Numbered from the stretch's first letter, positions 1-6,462 are shown. The stretch is 14,643 nt of DNA from an uncultured Eubacteriales bacterium (GCA_900556575.1 USPO01000016.1:1-14643); one strand, 5' to 3'. The notes: generated by a model from the sequence alone, not told the origin. Translations and numbers: made by a program.

Positions 1-197
1 GTATACATTGATGATGACATAAGCGGTGTAATCAGAAACCACAGCGGTCCTAAAATCGTCTGCTTATATGCACTATTAAAATTTCTTTTCAGAAACATAT
101 ATATCAAGTCGCGATATTGCCATACTTCTTTAAGCTTTAAATCAAATATGCCCGTTTTAGGTCTAATGACCGTTGTCCATTCTTCCTTATCCTGCAT
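1..197 (-). CDS. ABC-2 type polysaccharide export permease, N-terminal fragment
   Basis: This is a partial gene: its start lies in the window and its 3' end runs off the left edge. It begins with ATG at 195-197, which shares one base with the TAA stop of wecB (TAATG), so the two are probably translationally coupled; an AGAGG lies a short way upstream inside wecB. About 65 residues are visible. They show a polar cytoplasmic N-terminus, then the block LKEVWQYRDLIYMFLKRNF, then YKQTILGPLWFLITPL leading into the first membrane segment. This WQYRDL...YKQTxLGPLWF signature is typical of permeases of the Wzm/TagG/RfbA type, which together with an ATPase export undecaprenyl-linked O-antigen, capsule or wall teichoic polymers. 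Pairing with a UDP-GlcNAc epimerase fits such a cluster. The exported polymer cannot be named, and the ATPase gene would lie outside the window. Confidence 0.85.
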   Translation of the reverse strand, partial: MQDKEEWTTVIRPKTGIFDLKLKEVWQYRDLIYMFLKRNFNSAYKQTILGPLWFLITPLMSSSMY

Positions 198-1303
198 TAG
201 TAGTTAACCTCTTTGCCTTCAAGAATATCAGCAATTCTTTCGCTTGTACGTCCATCACCATATGGATTTGATGCTTTGCTCATCTTATCATACTCTTCCT
301 TATTCTCCAAAAGAAGTTTGAATGTATCATAAATTGTCTGCTCTTCTGTTCCAACAAGCTTTAATGTACCTGCTGCAATACCCTCCGGACGTTCTGTTGT
401 GTCACGCATAACAAGCACCGGCTTTCCGAGTGACGGAGCTTCCTCCTGAATACCGCCGCTGTCGGTAAGAATTAGGTAGCTTCTTGAAAGGAAGTTATGG
501 AAATCAAGAACTTCCAACGGCTCGATAATCCTAATTCTATCATCATCACCCAATATTTCATTGGCAATTTCTCTTACCGCCGGATTCATATGGATAGGAT
601 AAATGGCTTTAATATCCGGATGTTCATCTATAATCCTTCTTATAGCTCTGAACATATGCTTCATAGGTTCTCCAAGATTTTCACGTCTGTGAGCCGTAAT
701 CATAATAAGACGGCTATCCTTCGCCCAGTCAAGATGTTCGTTCTGATAATCATCTCTTACTGTGGTTTTTAACGCATCAATTGCCGTATTTCCCGTTACA
801 TAAATAGTTTCGGGATTTTTTCCCTCTCTTAAAAGATTATCTCTCGAAAGGTTGGTAGGTGCAAAATTATACTGCGAAATTATTCCTACCGCCTGACGGT
901 TAAACTCCTCCGGATACGGCGAGTAAATATTATAGGTACGAAGTCCCGCTTCAACGTGACCAACAGGAATTTGGAGATAGAAGCAGGCAAGTGCCGTTAC
1001 AAAGGTTGTCGATGTATCGCCATGTACAAGAACAACATCCGGTTTTACCTCTTCAAGTACAGCTTTGATTTTGTTTAAGATATTTGTGGTAACATCAAAC
1101 AAAGTCTGACGCTCCTTCATAATCGATAAATCATAATCAGGAACAACCTTGAATGCCTCAAGCACCTGATCGAGCATTTGGCGGTGCTGACCTGTCACGC
1201 ACACTATTGTTTCTATGGTTTTTCTTGATTTAAGCTCATTCACAAGAGGACACATCTTAATTGCCTCCGGACGAGTTCCGAAAACCAGCATTACTTTTTT
1301 CAT
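197..1303 (-). CDS. wecB: UDP-N-acetylglucosamine 2-epimerase (non-hydrolysing)
   Basis: This cytoplasmic enzyme interconverts UDP-GlcNAc and UDP-ManNAc, supplying ManNAc units for wall teichoic acid linkage units or capsule. The protein is 368 residues, the normal family length. Visible family motifs are GTRPEAIKM (9-17), HGDTST (94-99), HVEAGLRT (116-123), PEEFNRQ (131-137), the His of AHRREN (H205) and DSGGIQEE (281-288), which together cover the expected substrate and allosteric UDP-GlcNAc sites. The start is ATG at 1301-1303 with AAAGGA upstream. A strong promoter on the same strand lies about 45 bp further up, so this is the first gene of its operon, and it overlaps the export permease by one base. 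The name mnaA would be equally valid. No damage is seen. Confidence 0.96.
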   Translation of the reverse strand: MKKVMLVFGTRPEAIKMCPLVNELKSRKTIETIVCVTGQHRQMLDQVLEAFKVVPDYDLSIMKERQTLFDVTTNILNKIKAVLEEVKPDVVLVHGDTSTTFVTALACFYLQIPVGHVEAGLRTYNIYSPYPEEFNRQAVGIISQYNFAPTNLSRDNLLREGKNPETIYVTGNTAIDALKTTVRDDYQNEHLDWAKDSRLIMITAHRRENLGEPMKHMFRAIRRIIDEHPDIKAIYPIHMNPAVREIANEILGDDDRIRIIEPLEVLDFHNFLSRSYLILTDSGGIQEEAPSLGKPVLVMRDTTERPEGIAAGTLKLVGTEEQTIYDTFKLLLENKEEYDKMSKASNPYGDGRTSERIADILEGKEVNY

Positions 1304-1347
1304 ATATTAATCCTTTCCGGCTATCAGCCTATCATATTCATAGATAA

Positions 1348-1376
1348 ATTATACCATGTTATATGATTTTTTTCAA
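1348..1376 (-). promoter_or_regulatory. Sigma-A promoter of wecB operon
   Basis: Read on the minus strand, TTGAAA (1371-1376) and TATAAT (1348-1353) are separated by exactly 17 bases. A TG dinucleotide one base before the -10 makes it an extended -10. The predicted transcript would start near 1341, giving a leader of about 40 bases before the wecB ATG. No riboswitch or operator is evident in that short leader. Confidence 0.75.
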
Positions 1377-1455
1377 GAGTAATTTTAAATTTATATTTGT
1401 TATACACTCAAATTCTTAAATCCTCAAAAAAAATTTATTTTTTTCAAAAAAAGTA

Positions 1456-1484
1456 TTGACAAATCAAAAAAAGTGTGGTATTAT
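1456..1484 (+). promoter_or_regulatory. Sigma-A promoter of tRNA-Lys
   Basis: TTGACA (1456-1461), a 17-base spacer and TATTAT (1479-1484) with an extended-10 TGG just before it. The start point would be near 1491, about 30 bases before the tRNA. The sequence around it is very A-rich. This is a strong promoter suited to a stable RNA and it faces away from the wecB promoter. Confidence 0.8.
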
Positions 1485-1521
1485 ATATAAGTCGTCAGCG
1501 ATGAGGACAAGTTAATGAAAT

Positions 1522-1594
1522 GCGCTATTAGCTCAGTTGGTAGAGCACCTGACTCTTAATCAGGGTGTCCAGAGTTCGAGCCTCTGATGGCGTA
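1522..1594 (+). tRNA. tRNA-Lys (anticodon CTT)
   Basis: A full cloverleaf of 73 bases can be drawn. Acceptor strands are 1522-1528 and 1587-1593, the D arm is GCTC...GAGC, and the anticodon stem CCTGA/TCAGG closes the loop CTCTTAA with anticodon CTT at 1555-1557. The variable loop is GTGTC, and the T arm is CAGAG/CTCTG with loop TTCGAGC. It reads AAG lysine codons. The acceptor stem opens with a G-U pair at 1-72 and has a second wobble at the fifth pair. The discriminator base is A1594. CCA is not encoded (TATA follows), so it must be added by nucleotidyltransferase. The gene stands alone between its own promoter and terminator rather than in a tRNA cluster. Confidence 0.95.
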
Positions 1595-1606
1595 TATATG
1601 ATGTGT

Positions 1607-1640
1607 ATCGGTGAATTGATAAATTCACCGATATTTTTTT
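1607..1640 (+). terminator. Rho-independent terminator of tRNA-Lys
   Basis: A perfect 11-bp stem, ATCGGTGAATT (1607-1617) with AATTCACCGAT (1622-1632), encloses the tetraloop GATA and is followed by A and seven T residues (1633-1640). It ends the tRNA transcript before the promoter of the next gene. Confidence 0.9.
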
Positions 1641-1670
1641 ATATTTTTCAGTTGTTTTTACTATATTTCA

Positions 1671-1699
1671 TTGACACAGTATTTCTTTAATGATAAAAT
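1671..1699 (+). promoter_or_regulatory. Sigma-A promoter of the CARF nuclease gene
   Basis: TTGACA (1671-1676), a 17-base spacer and TAAAAT (1694-1699) preceded by TGA, an extended -10. The predicted start near 1706 leaves a leader of about 34 bases before the ATG at 1740. A near-consensus promoter suggests constitutive expression; no operator or inverted repeat is seen over it. Confidence 0.75.
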
Positions 1700-1739
1700 A
1701 TATTAAAAAGATACCCTTCATATAAGTGAGGTGACATTC

Positions 1740-3008
1740 ATGACAACAATTATTGAATTATTCGATTCTGAGCAGATTGAAAATATAGTTTCCTGCTTTG
1801 CATTTAAACCTGATAAATTAATTTTTATCGGCTATAAGATACCCACAAAAAAGAGAAAGGCAATCGAAAACTTTGTACATGGACGAGGTTTATTCCCCGA
1901 ATTTGAATATATAACCATTTACGACTATGAAATGATTGATGTTATCAGAAAAATAGAAAACATTGTAAATGAAAACGAGGACTGTGCATTTGAATTAACA
2001 GGCGGAGATGAAGTAATTGCCGCAGCTGTGGGATATGTTGCTGTTTCAAGAAATCTTAAAATATTCAGATACGATATTCCGAGCCGCCGTGCAATAGGAA
2101 TTTATAACTGCATCCCCCCTATTCCGGATAAGCTGCCGCAAATGAGTATCGAAGAGGCAATAAAGCTGCACAACGGAACAATTGTTAAACAGGATACCTA
2201 TCCAAAATGGAGTATGTCCGAGGAATTTATAAACGATGTTATGACATTTTGGAAAATATATTCTAAAAATTGTTCCGGGTGGAATCAATATATGCAAAGA
2301 CTTAGCCTAGGCAGCTCTGAATTTTCAAAAAGGCACGTTACAGGAACATTTTTGCAAACGCATATTCCGGTAAAAATCTTTAGAACTCTTATGGGCATAG
2401 GTTTTATTAAGGATTTTGAACTTATCGGCAATAAGTTTTCATTTACATTCAAAAACAGTGAACTTATGCACTTGTTTGTAAAGGCTGGAAACATGCTTGA
2501 ACTATACACTTATATTAATGTAAGAAATATAACAGAAGGAGGTGAAAGTTTTTTCTCAGACTCTGATATAGGTGTTATGATAGACTGGGGAAATACATCT
2601 CAAACCCGAAACAGCGGGACAAGAAACGAGATAGATGTCATAGCCATGCGAGGAGTTACACCCGTATTTATATCCTGCAAGAGCGGTGAGTTTAAAAAAG
2701 AGGCACTATACGAATTACAGGCGGTAGCTGAAAAATTCGGCGGACAATATGCAAAAAAAATACTTGTTACAACATACATAGGCTCTGAAAACACAGCTAA
2801 ATACATCCGCCAAAGAGCACAGGATATGGGCATTGTTCTAATTGACCATGTACATGAAAAGACTCCCGAACAGCTTCAGACGGAGATTAAAAACGCTGTC
2901 GGAGGTTATCGTGAAAGTGCAAATAAACATTATCCATCCAAACAACTTCAAACGGAGTACACCGAGGAACAAATATCCTTAAATGATGAGATACTGATGC
3001 TTGCATAG
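1740..3008 (+). CDS. CARF-domain nuclease, Card1/Can2-like (DUF1887 family)
   Basis: The predicted protein has 422 residues. The N-terminal part (about 1-125) resembles a CARF Rossmann domain: ELFDSEQIENI, the strand KLIFIGY, and the ligand-loop type motif LTGGDEVIAAAVGY (86-99). A helical/winged-helix linker follows (about 160-245). Then comes a PD-(D/E)xK nuclease core with GNMLELYTY (250-258), NEIDV (296-300) and ISCKSG (311-316). The key residues are E297, D299 and K314. This order is that of Card1/Can2 effectors, which cut nucleic acid when their CARF domain binds cyclic oligoadenylate made by type III CRISPR Cas10. The position two before the lysine, usually Glu, is Ser here (S312). A GTG at 1731 is in frame, but the GAGGTGA Shine-Dalgarno (1728-1734) overlaps it and sits five bases before ATG 1740, so ATG is chosen. 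No cas gene or repeat array accompanies it. The function is inferred from fold motifs; a stand-alone role is unproven. Confidence 0.82.
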   Translation: MTTIIELFDSEQIENIVSCFAFKPDKLIFIGYKIPTKKRKAIENFVHGRGLFPEFEYITIYDYEMIDVIRKIENIVNENEDCAFELTGGDEVIAAAVGYVAVSRNLKIFRYDIPSRRAIGIYNCIPPIPDKLPQMSIEEAIKLHNGTIVKQDTYPKWSMSEEFINDVMTFWKIYSKNCSGWNQYMQRLSLGSSEFSKRHVTGTFLQTHIPVKIFRTLMGIGFIKDFELIGNKFSFTFKNSELMHLFVKAGNMLELYTYINVRNITEGGESFFSDSDIGVMIDWGNTSQTRNSGTRNEIDVIAMRGVTPVFISCKSGEFKKEALYELQAVAEKFGGQYAKKILVTTYIGSENTAKYIRQRAQDMGIVLIDHVHEKTPEQLQTEIKNAVGGYRESANKHYPSKQLQTEYTEEQISLNDEILMLA

Positions 3009-3158
3009 TTCTTTGGCTGAACATTTATTTTCTGTATAATTACCCGTCTTATATAACTGCAGTATCTGTACTTTTATCTATACTTTATCCCCTGCTGCCG
3101 ATATATTTTGACTGTTACGGAAAATTTACAAAAAAATTAAAAAAATCCGAAAAAACAC
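3009..3158. other. AT-rich intergenic segment between CARF nuclease and rpmH promoter
   Basis: No gene, tRNA or convincing terminator is seen here. A short imperfect direct repeat (TATCTGTACTTTTA then TATCTATACTTTA, about 3065-3090) is present but weak. No DnaA-box cluster is visible, although an origin is often found beside rpmH. Since no clear terminator follows the nuclease gene, some read-through into rpmH is possible. Confidence 0.5.
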
Positions 3159-3187
3159 TTGACAAAACAGAAAAAAACCTATATAAT
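3159..3187 (+). promoter_or_regulatory. Consensus sigma-A promoter of rpmH operon
   Basis: Both boxes are perfect: TTGACA (3159-3164) and TATAAT (3182-3187) with a 17-base spacer, set in an A-rich upstream region that could act as an UP element. The start near 3194 gives a leader of about 83 bases before rpmH. This is the strongest promoter by sequence in the window, as expected for a ribosomal protein gene. Confidence 0.88.
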
Positions 3188-3201
3188 AGATAAAGGTGTC
3201 T

Positions 3202-3255
3202 GATATTATTTATTTTGAAAACAAGACGACCGATTGGGGTCGTTAGACTAATATT
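3202..3255 (+). promoter_or_regulatory. Possible structured 5' leader of rpmH
   Basis: In the rpmH leader, ACGACC (3226-3231) pairs with GGTCGT (3238-3243) around a GATTGG loop. The flanks GATATTA (3202-3208) and TAATATT (3249-3255) can pair as an outer stem, with one wobble. The structure ends just before the GGGAGG ribosome binding site (3262-3267). It could be a regulatory leader for L34 or simply a stabilising 5' hairpin; no known leader family is recognised. Confidence 0.35.
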
Positions 3256-3276
3256 GCTGCAGGGAGGTGCAAAGAC

Positions 3277-3411
3277 ATGAAAATGACATACCAGCCGAAG
3301 AAGCGTCAGCGTTCAAAGGAGCACGGCTTCAGAAAGAGAATGGCTACAAAATCAGGCAGAAAGGTATTAGCTGCCAGAAGAAGAAAGGGCAGAAAGTCCT
3401 TAACTGCGTAA
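3277..3411 (+). CDS. rpmH: 50S ribosomal protein L34
   Basis: This 44-residue, highly basic protein is a component of the large ribosomal subunit. The sequence carries the L34 hallmarks: MTYQPKKRQRSKEHGF at the start, then RKRMATKSGRKVLAARRRKG, ending KSLTA. The length is the family norm. The ATG at 3277 follows GGGAGG (3262-3267) and is preceded by a consensus promoter. The gene opens the conserved rpmH-rnpA-yidD-yidC-jag block. A terminator-like hairpin directly downstream probably lets rpmH be made in excess over rnpA. Confidence 0.97.
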   Translation: MKMTYQPKKRQRSKEHGFRKRMATKSGRKVLAARRRKGRKSLTA

Positions 3412-3424
3412 CTTTAAAAGTATG

Positions 3425-3466
3425 AAGGCAAAAAGTATTGGTTAATCTTTTACTTTTTGCCTTTTT
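3425..3466 (+). terminator. Terminator/attenuator between rpmH and rnpA
   Basis: A perfect 13-bp stem pairs AAGGCAAAAAGTA (3425-3437) with TACTTTTTGCCTT (3451-3463) around a 13-base loop, and the T-run 3462-3466 overlaps the stem end. It lies 13 bases after the rpmH stop, and no separate promoter for rnpA is seen after it. It therefore most likely acts as a partial terminator that sets the ratio of L34 to the downstream low-abundance products. Confidence 0.75.
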
Positions 3467-3486
3467 AACTAAAAGGGATTTTTAGA

Positions 3487-3846
3487 ATGAAAAATACTAT
3501 CAGCTTAAAGCTTAACAAAGACTTCCGCCGCCTTTATTCCAAGGGAAAGCGTTCGCCCGGAGCATACGTTGCGGTCTATGTATCGGAAAATCACTTAAAA
3601 GATACAAACCGTATCGGACTTACGGTATCAACTTCCTTGGGACACGCTGTTGTCAGAAACAGATTAAAGCGGCTTATGAGAGCGGCATATACGGAAATCG
3701 AGCCTTTCATCGGTACGGGATATGACTTTGTATTTGTTGCAAGAGGACGTGCTGTCGGTTCATGTGAAGCACAAATAAGGAAGGATTTGAGATATTCATT
3801 CCATAAGCTCGGATTATTCAAGGACGAAGATAAAGCAGATAAATAA
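3487..3846 (+). CDS. rnpA: Ribonuclease P protein component
   Basis: This is the protein cofactor of RNase P, which binds the catalytic RNA (rnpB, not in the window) and helps remove tRNA 5' leaders. The 119-residue length is typical. Family features are an N-terminal LNKDFRRLYSKGKR, the GLTVS strand, and the RNR signature in AVVRNRLKRLMRAAY (about 55-69), followed by FVFVARGRAV. The start ATG at 3487 has AAGGGA (3473-3478) eight bases upstream. It is separated from rpmH by a terminator-like hairpin and from yidD by 26 bases, the usual order in bacteria. Confidence 0.96.
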   Translation: MKNTISLKLNKDFRRLYSKGKRSPGAYVAVYVSENHLKDTNRIGLTVSTSLGHAVVRNRLKRLMRAAYTEIEPFIGTGYDFVFVARGRAVGSCEAQIRKDLRYSFHKLGLFKDEDKADK

Positions 3847-3872
3847 TCCCGGCTTTGGAAAAGGAGATTAAA

Positions 3873-4085
3873 ATGAAAAAGCTTTTCATTTTTCTTATTA
3901 AAATATACAGACACGGCATTTCACCGTTTAAGGGTTCGGCATGCTGCCGTTTTACCCCGACCTGCTCTCAATATGCGATTGAGGCGATTGAAAAATACGG
4001 TGCTTTTAAAGGAGGTCTCCTCGCCCTATGGCGAATACTGCGCTGCAACCCGTTTTGCAAAGGAGGCTATGACCCGGTCCCGTAA
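3873..4085 (+). CDS. yidD: Membrane protein insertion efficiency factor YidD
   Basis: YidD is a small peripheral inner-membrane protein that assists YidC-dependent insertion. The protein has 70 residues from the chosen start. The family pattern is complete: an amphipathic N-terminal helix, YRHGISPFKGSACCRFTPTCSQYA with conserved cysteines, then a GG...RILRCNPFCKGGYDPVP ending. An in-frame TTG at 3855 would add six residues, but AAGGAGA (3861-3867) lies five bases before ATG 3873, so the ATG is used. The gene sits between rnpA and yidC, 39 bases before the latter, as in most bacteria. Confidence 0.95.
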   Translation: MKKLFIFLIKIYRHGISPFKGSACCRFTPTCSQYAIEAIEKYGAFKGGLLALWRILRCNPFCKGGYDPVP

Positions 4086-4124
4086 TTTATTAATTACAGG
4101 GAATTAACTATTTGGAGGAACGAT

Positions 4125-5072
4125 ATGTTCGAATTTATCATTACGCGTCCAATGGGCTGGATTATTCAGCAGATTTATAACTTGGTCGCAAACTATGGTC
4201 TTTCAATCATCATCTTCACGATTTTGATTAAGCTGGTTCTGCTCCCGCTTAACATTCACTCACAGAAGGCCATGAAGAAACAGCAGAAAATACAGCCATA
4301 TTTAGCAGAGCTTCAGGAAAAATACAAAAACGATCAGGAAAAGCTCCAAAGAGAGATGATGAAGCTCTATAAGGACAATAACATCTCTATGGCAGGCGGC
4401 TGCTTACCTATGTTTATCCAAATGCCTATTCTTGTAGGTCTTTATCAGGTTATTCAGAAGCCGCTTTCATATTTAAAGGGTGTTGACTGGATGCTCCAGG
4501 AAACTATTGATAAGGTTTATATGCTCCGTGATATGTTCGCAACCGGAAACCTCGTAAATCAAACAGAGGAACAGCTTGCAAATATGTCACAAATTCAGCT
4601 TTCAACCTGGGCAACACAGCACTTTGGTACAGGTGACCCGTGGTCAATTAACTTCAACTTCCTCGGACTTGATTTATCACACGTACCGTCATCGGCACTT
4701 AACTACATTATGCACCTTGACTTCTCGGATATGAGCAAAATTTTAATCCTTCTCATTCCGGTACTTGCCGTTATATTCTCAATCTTAACAAACAAGATTA
4801 CTATGGCACAAACAGGTCAGGACAAGGCTAAGCAGGATGACAAAGCAGCAAGCATGAATAAGTCAATGATGTGGATGATGCCAATCATGACTTTATTCTT
4901 TACATTTACATTACCGTCAGGATTAGGTCTTTACTGGATTATCAGCTCAGTTATGCAGATTATTCAGCAGCTTATCCTGAATAAATTTCTTGATAAGAAG
5001 GGAGAGGAAATAGTTGTCACAGTTCCTGAAAACAAACAAATACAGCACAAGAAAAAGCGCAAAAACCGTTGA
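4125..5072 (+). CDS. yidC: Membrane protein insertase YidC/Oxa1 family
   Basis: YidC is a polytopic insertase that places membrane proteins alone or with SecYEG. The protein has 315 residues. It starts directly with a short segment and the first Oxa1-fold helix (about 20-42: YGLSIIIFTILIKLVLLPLN). The cytoplasmic helical hairpin KAMKKQQKIQPYLAELQEKYKND follows, then CLPMFIQMPILVGLYQVI, an external loop (about 115-200), two further helices, and a Lys/Arg-rich tail. Unlike Bacillus SpoIIIJ there is no lipoprotein signal (no lipobox cysteine), which is common in Clostridia. GGAGG (4114-4118) precedes ATG 4125. The last 59 bases overlap the start of jag. Confidence 0.96.
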   Translation: MFEFIITRPMGWIIQQIYNLVANYGLSIIIFTILIKLVLLPLNIHSQKAMKKQQKIQPYLAELQEKYKNDQEKLQREMMKLYKDNNISMAGGCLPMFIQMPILVGLYQVIQKPLSYLKGVDWMLQETIDKVYMLRDMFATGNLVNQTEEQLANMSQIQLSTWATQHFGTGDPWSINFNFLGLDLSHVPSSALNYIMHLDFSDMSKILILLIPVLAVIFSILTNKITMAQTGQDKAKQDDKAASMNKSMMWMMPIMTLFFTFTLPSGLGLYWIISSVMQIIQQLILNKFLDKKGEEIVVTVPENKQIQHKKKRKNR

Positions 5073-6360
5073 CGAGGCAATAATCGAAGCACTTAATGAA
5101 TTGGGTGTTACAAAAGATGATGTAACGGTTGATATTATAGAAGAAGGCAAAAACGGATTTTTAGGTTTCGGTAAAAAGGATGCCGTAGTTAATGTAACAA
5201 TAAAGGACAGCGTAATTGAGGCTGCAAAATCAGCGGCTTCAAAACCGAGTACACCAAAAGCTGCTCCGGTAAAACCGTCATTTGAAACAAAAGAAGAAAA
5301 GAAATTCACTCCGGCTGTTCCGCAGGAGAAGAAAGCTCCGGCCGTATCACAGACAGAGATAAAAGAAAATGCTCCGGCACCTATTACGGAATTAAAGGGT
5401 GAAAGCCGTTCAGCTGCAAAGCCTAAAAAGGAAGCTGCTCCGGCACCGATTAAGCCTGTAAAGCAATATAAGCTTCCGCCGGAACAGAGAAGTGCAGCAC
5501 CTAAGGCTGCTGATGATACTTCGCCGGAAAGACCGGCAAGACCTGAACGTTTTGAAAGACATCCCAGAAGAGAACGCACAAGAAAAGATCGTCCGAGAAA
5601 GGCAGAACGTCCGGCAGCACCTAAGCCGGAAGAAAGACCGGCAACACCGAAGAAAATTTCGGGCATTCCGCCGGAAGAAATTGCAACAAAGTTCTTATCA
5701 GACCTTTTAAACGCAATGCAGCTTGACGTTAAGATTACAGCAGAAATGCAGTCAGAGGATACACTTCTTGTAAACCTTGACGGTGAAAACATGGGTATAG
5801 TAATCGGTAAGAGAGGAGATACTCTCGACTCATTACAGTACCTTACATCACTTGTAATCAACCAGCAGACAGAGAACTACATAAAGGTAACTATTGATAC
5901 TGAAAACTACCGTGAAAAGCGTACAGAGGCTCTCTTAGTTCTTTCGAACAGATTAGCCGATAAAGTAACTAAGACAGGAAAGAAATTTACTTTAGAACCA
6001 ATGAGTCCTTACGAGAGAAGAATTATACACGCTAATCTTCAGGACAGCGAAACAGTAACAACTTTCTCAGTCGGTACAGAGCCGTTCAGAAAAGTAGTTA
6101 TCGCTCCAAAGAATGTTCGCAGAAGTTTCAAGAAAAAGCCGAACCGTCCGGTAAGACCGGCAAGAAAGCCGAGAAAGCCATACCGTGCAAATACAGCTGT
6201 ACAGACAACTGAAAGTGAAAACACACATCAGCCGTCAACTACCGCAGAAAAAAAAGGCAGCTATACAACAACATATAAGGCTGACTTCAAGCCGCAGCAG
6301 CACAAGGCTGAATATAAAACCTTTGATGATTATTTAAAGGCACAAGAAAATAACGATTAA
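5014..6360 (+). CDS. jag: RNA-binding protein Jag/KhpB (Jag_N-KH-R3H)
   Basis: This cytoplasmic RNA-binding protein is linked in Firmicutes to cell elongation, division and, in spore formers, the SpoIIIJ pathway. Its 448 residues make it about twice the length of B. subtilis Jag (about 208). The domains are Jag_N (about 14-64, SAKTVDEAI ... EEGKNGFLGFG), a long low-complexity linker rich in Ala, Pro, Lys, Glu and Arg (about 70-215), KH (about 225-290, IGKRGD at 264-269), R3H (about 300-365, ERRIIH 334-339), and a second basic Pro/Arg-rich tail (367-448). The start is TTG 5014, supported by GAGAGG a few bases upstream. This gives a 59-base overlap with yidC in another frame. The next in-frame ATG would remove Jag_N. 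A terminator follows. Confidence 0.93.
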   Translation: MSQFLKTNKYSTRKSAKTVDEAIIEALNELGVTKDDVTVDIIEEGKNGFLGFGKKDAVVNVTIKDSVIEAAKSAASKPSTPKAAPVKPSFETKEEKKFTPAVPQEKKAPAVSQTEIKENAPAPITELKGESRSAAKPKKEAAPAPIKPVKQYKLPPEQRSAAPKAADDTSPERPARPERFERHPRRERTRKDRPRKAERPAAPKPEERPATPKKISGIPPEEIATKFLSDLLNAMQLDVKITAEMQSEDTLLVNLDGENMGIVIGKRGDTLDSLQYLTSLVINQQTENYIKVTIDTENYREKRTEALLVLSNRLADKVTKTGKKFTLEPMSPYERRIIHANLQDSETVTTFSVGTEPFRKVVIAPKNVRRSFKKKPNRPVRPARKPRKPYRANTAVQTTESENTHQPSTTAEKKGSYTTTYKADFKPQQHKAEYKTFDDYLKAQENND

Positions 6361-6366
6361 TTGTCG

Positions 6367-6413
6367 GGGCTGAGGTAAAATTCAAATGAGTTTTACCTCA
6401 GCCCACATTTTTT
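6367..6413 (+). terminator. Rho-independent terminator after jag
   Basis: A perfect 14-bp stem pairs GGGCTGAGGTAAAA (6367-6380) with TTTTACCTCAGCCC (6391-6404) around a 10-base loop. ACA and six T residues follow, ending at 6413. It closes the rpmH-jag transcript seven bases after the jag stop. Confidence 0.92.
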
Positions 6414-6432
6414 ATGCAAAATTCACGAACAC

Positions 6433-6462
6433 TTGACAAAATACCCGATTATATGTTATTAT
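6433..6462 (+). promoter_or_regulatory. Sigma-A promoter of the envelope operon
   Basis: TTGACA (6433-6438), an 18-base spacer and TATTAT (6457-6462), with TG at 6454-6455 giving an extended -10. The transcript would start near 6469, leaving about 37 bases before the small membrane protein start at 6506. It is the only clear promoter upstream of the four genes that follow. Confidence 0.72.

Noticed and set aside
1304..1455. Regulatory RNA or extra gene between wecB and tRNA-Lys
   Set aside because: Apart from the wecB promoter the segment is plain A/T-rich DNA with no stable fold or coding frame.
1731..1739. GTG upstream start for the CARF nuclease
   Set aside because: The GTG lies inside the GAGGTGA ribosome binding site that is correctly spaced for ATG 1740.
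3009..3276. Possible replication origin before rpmH
   Set aside because: The region is AT-rich and the gene context is suggestive, but no clear DnaA boxes or dnaA/dnaN genes are visible.
4947..5861. 304-codon open frame on the minus strand opposite yidC end and jag
   Set aside because: It lies antisense to the Jag_N domain and low-complexity linker; its Ser/Phe/Gly-rich product has no recognisable motif and arises from the codon bias of the real gene.
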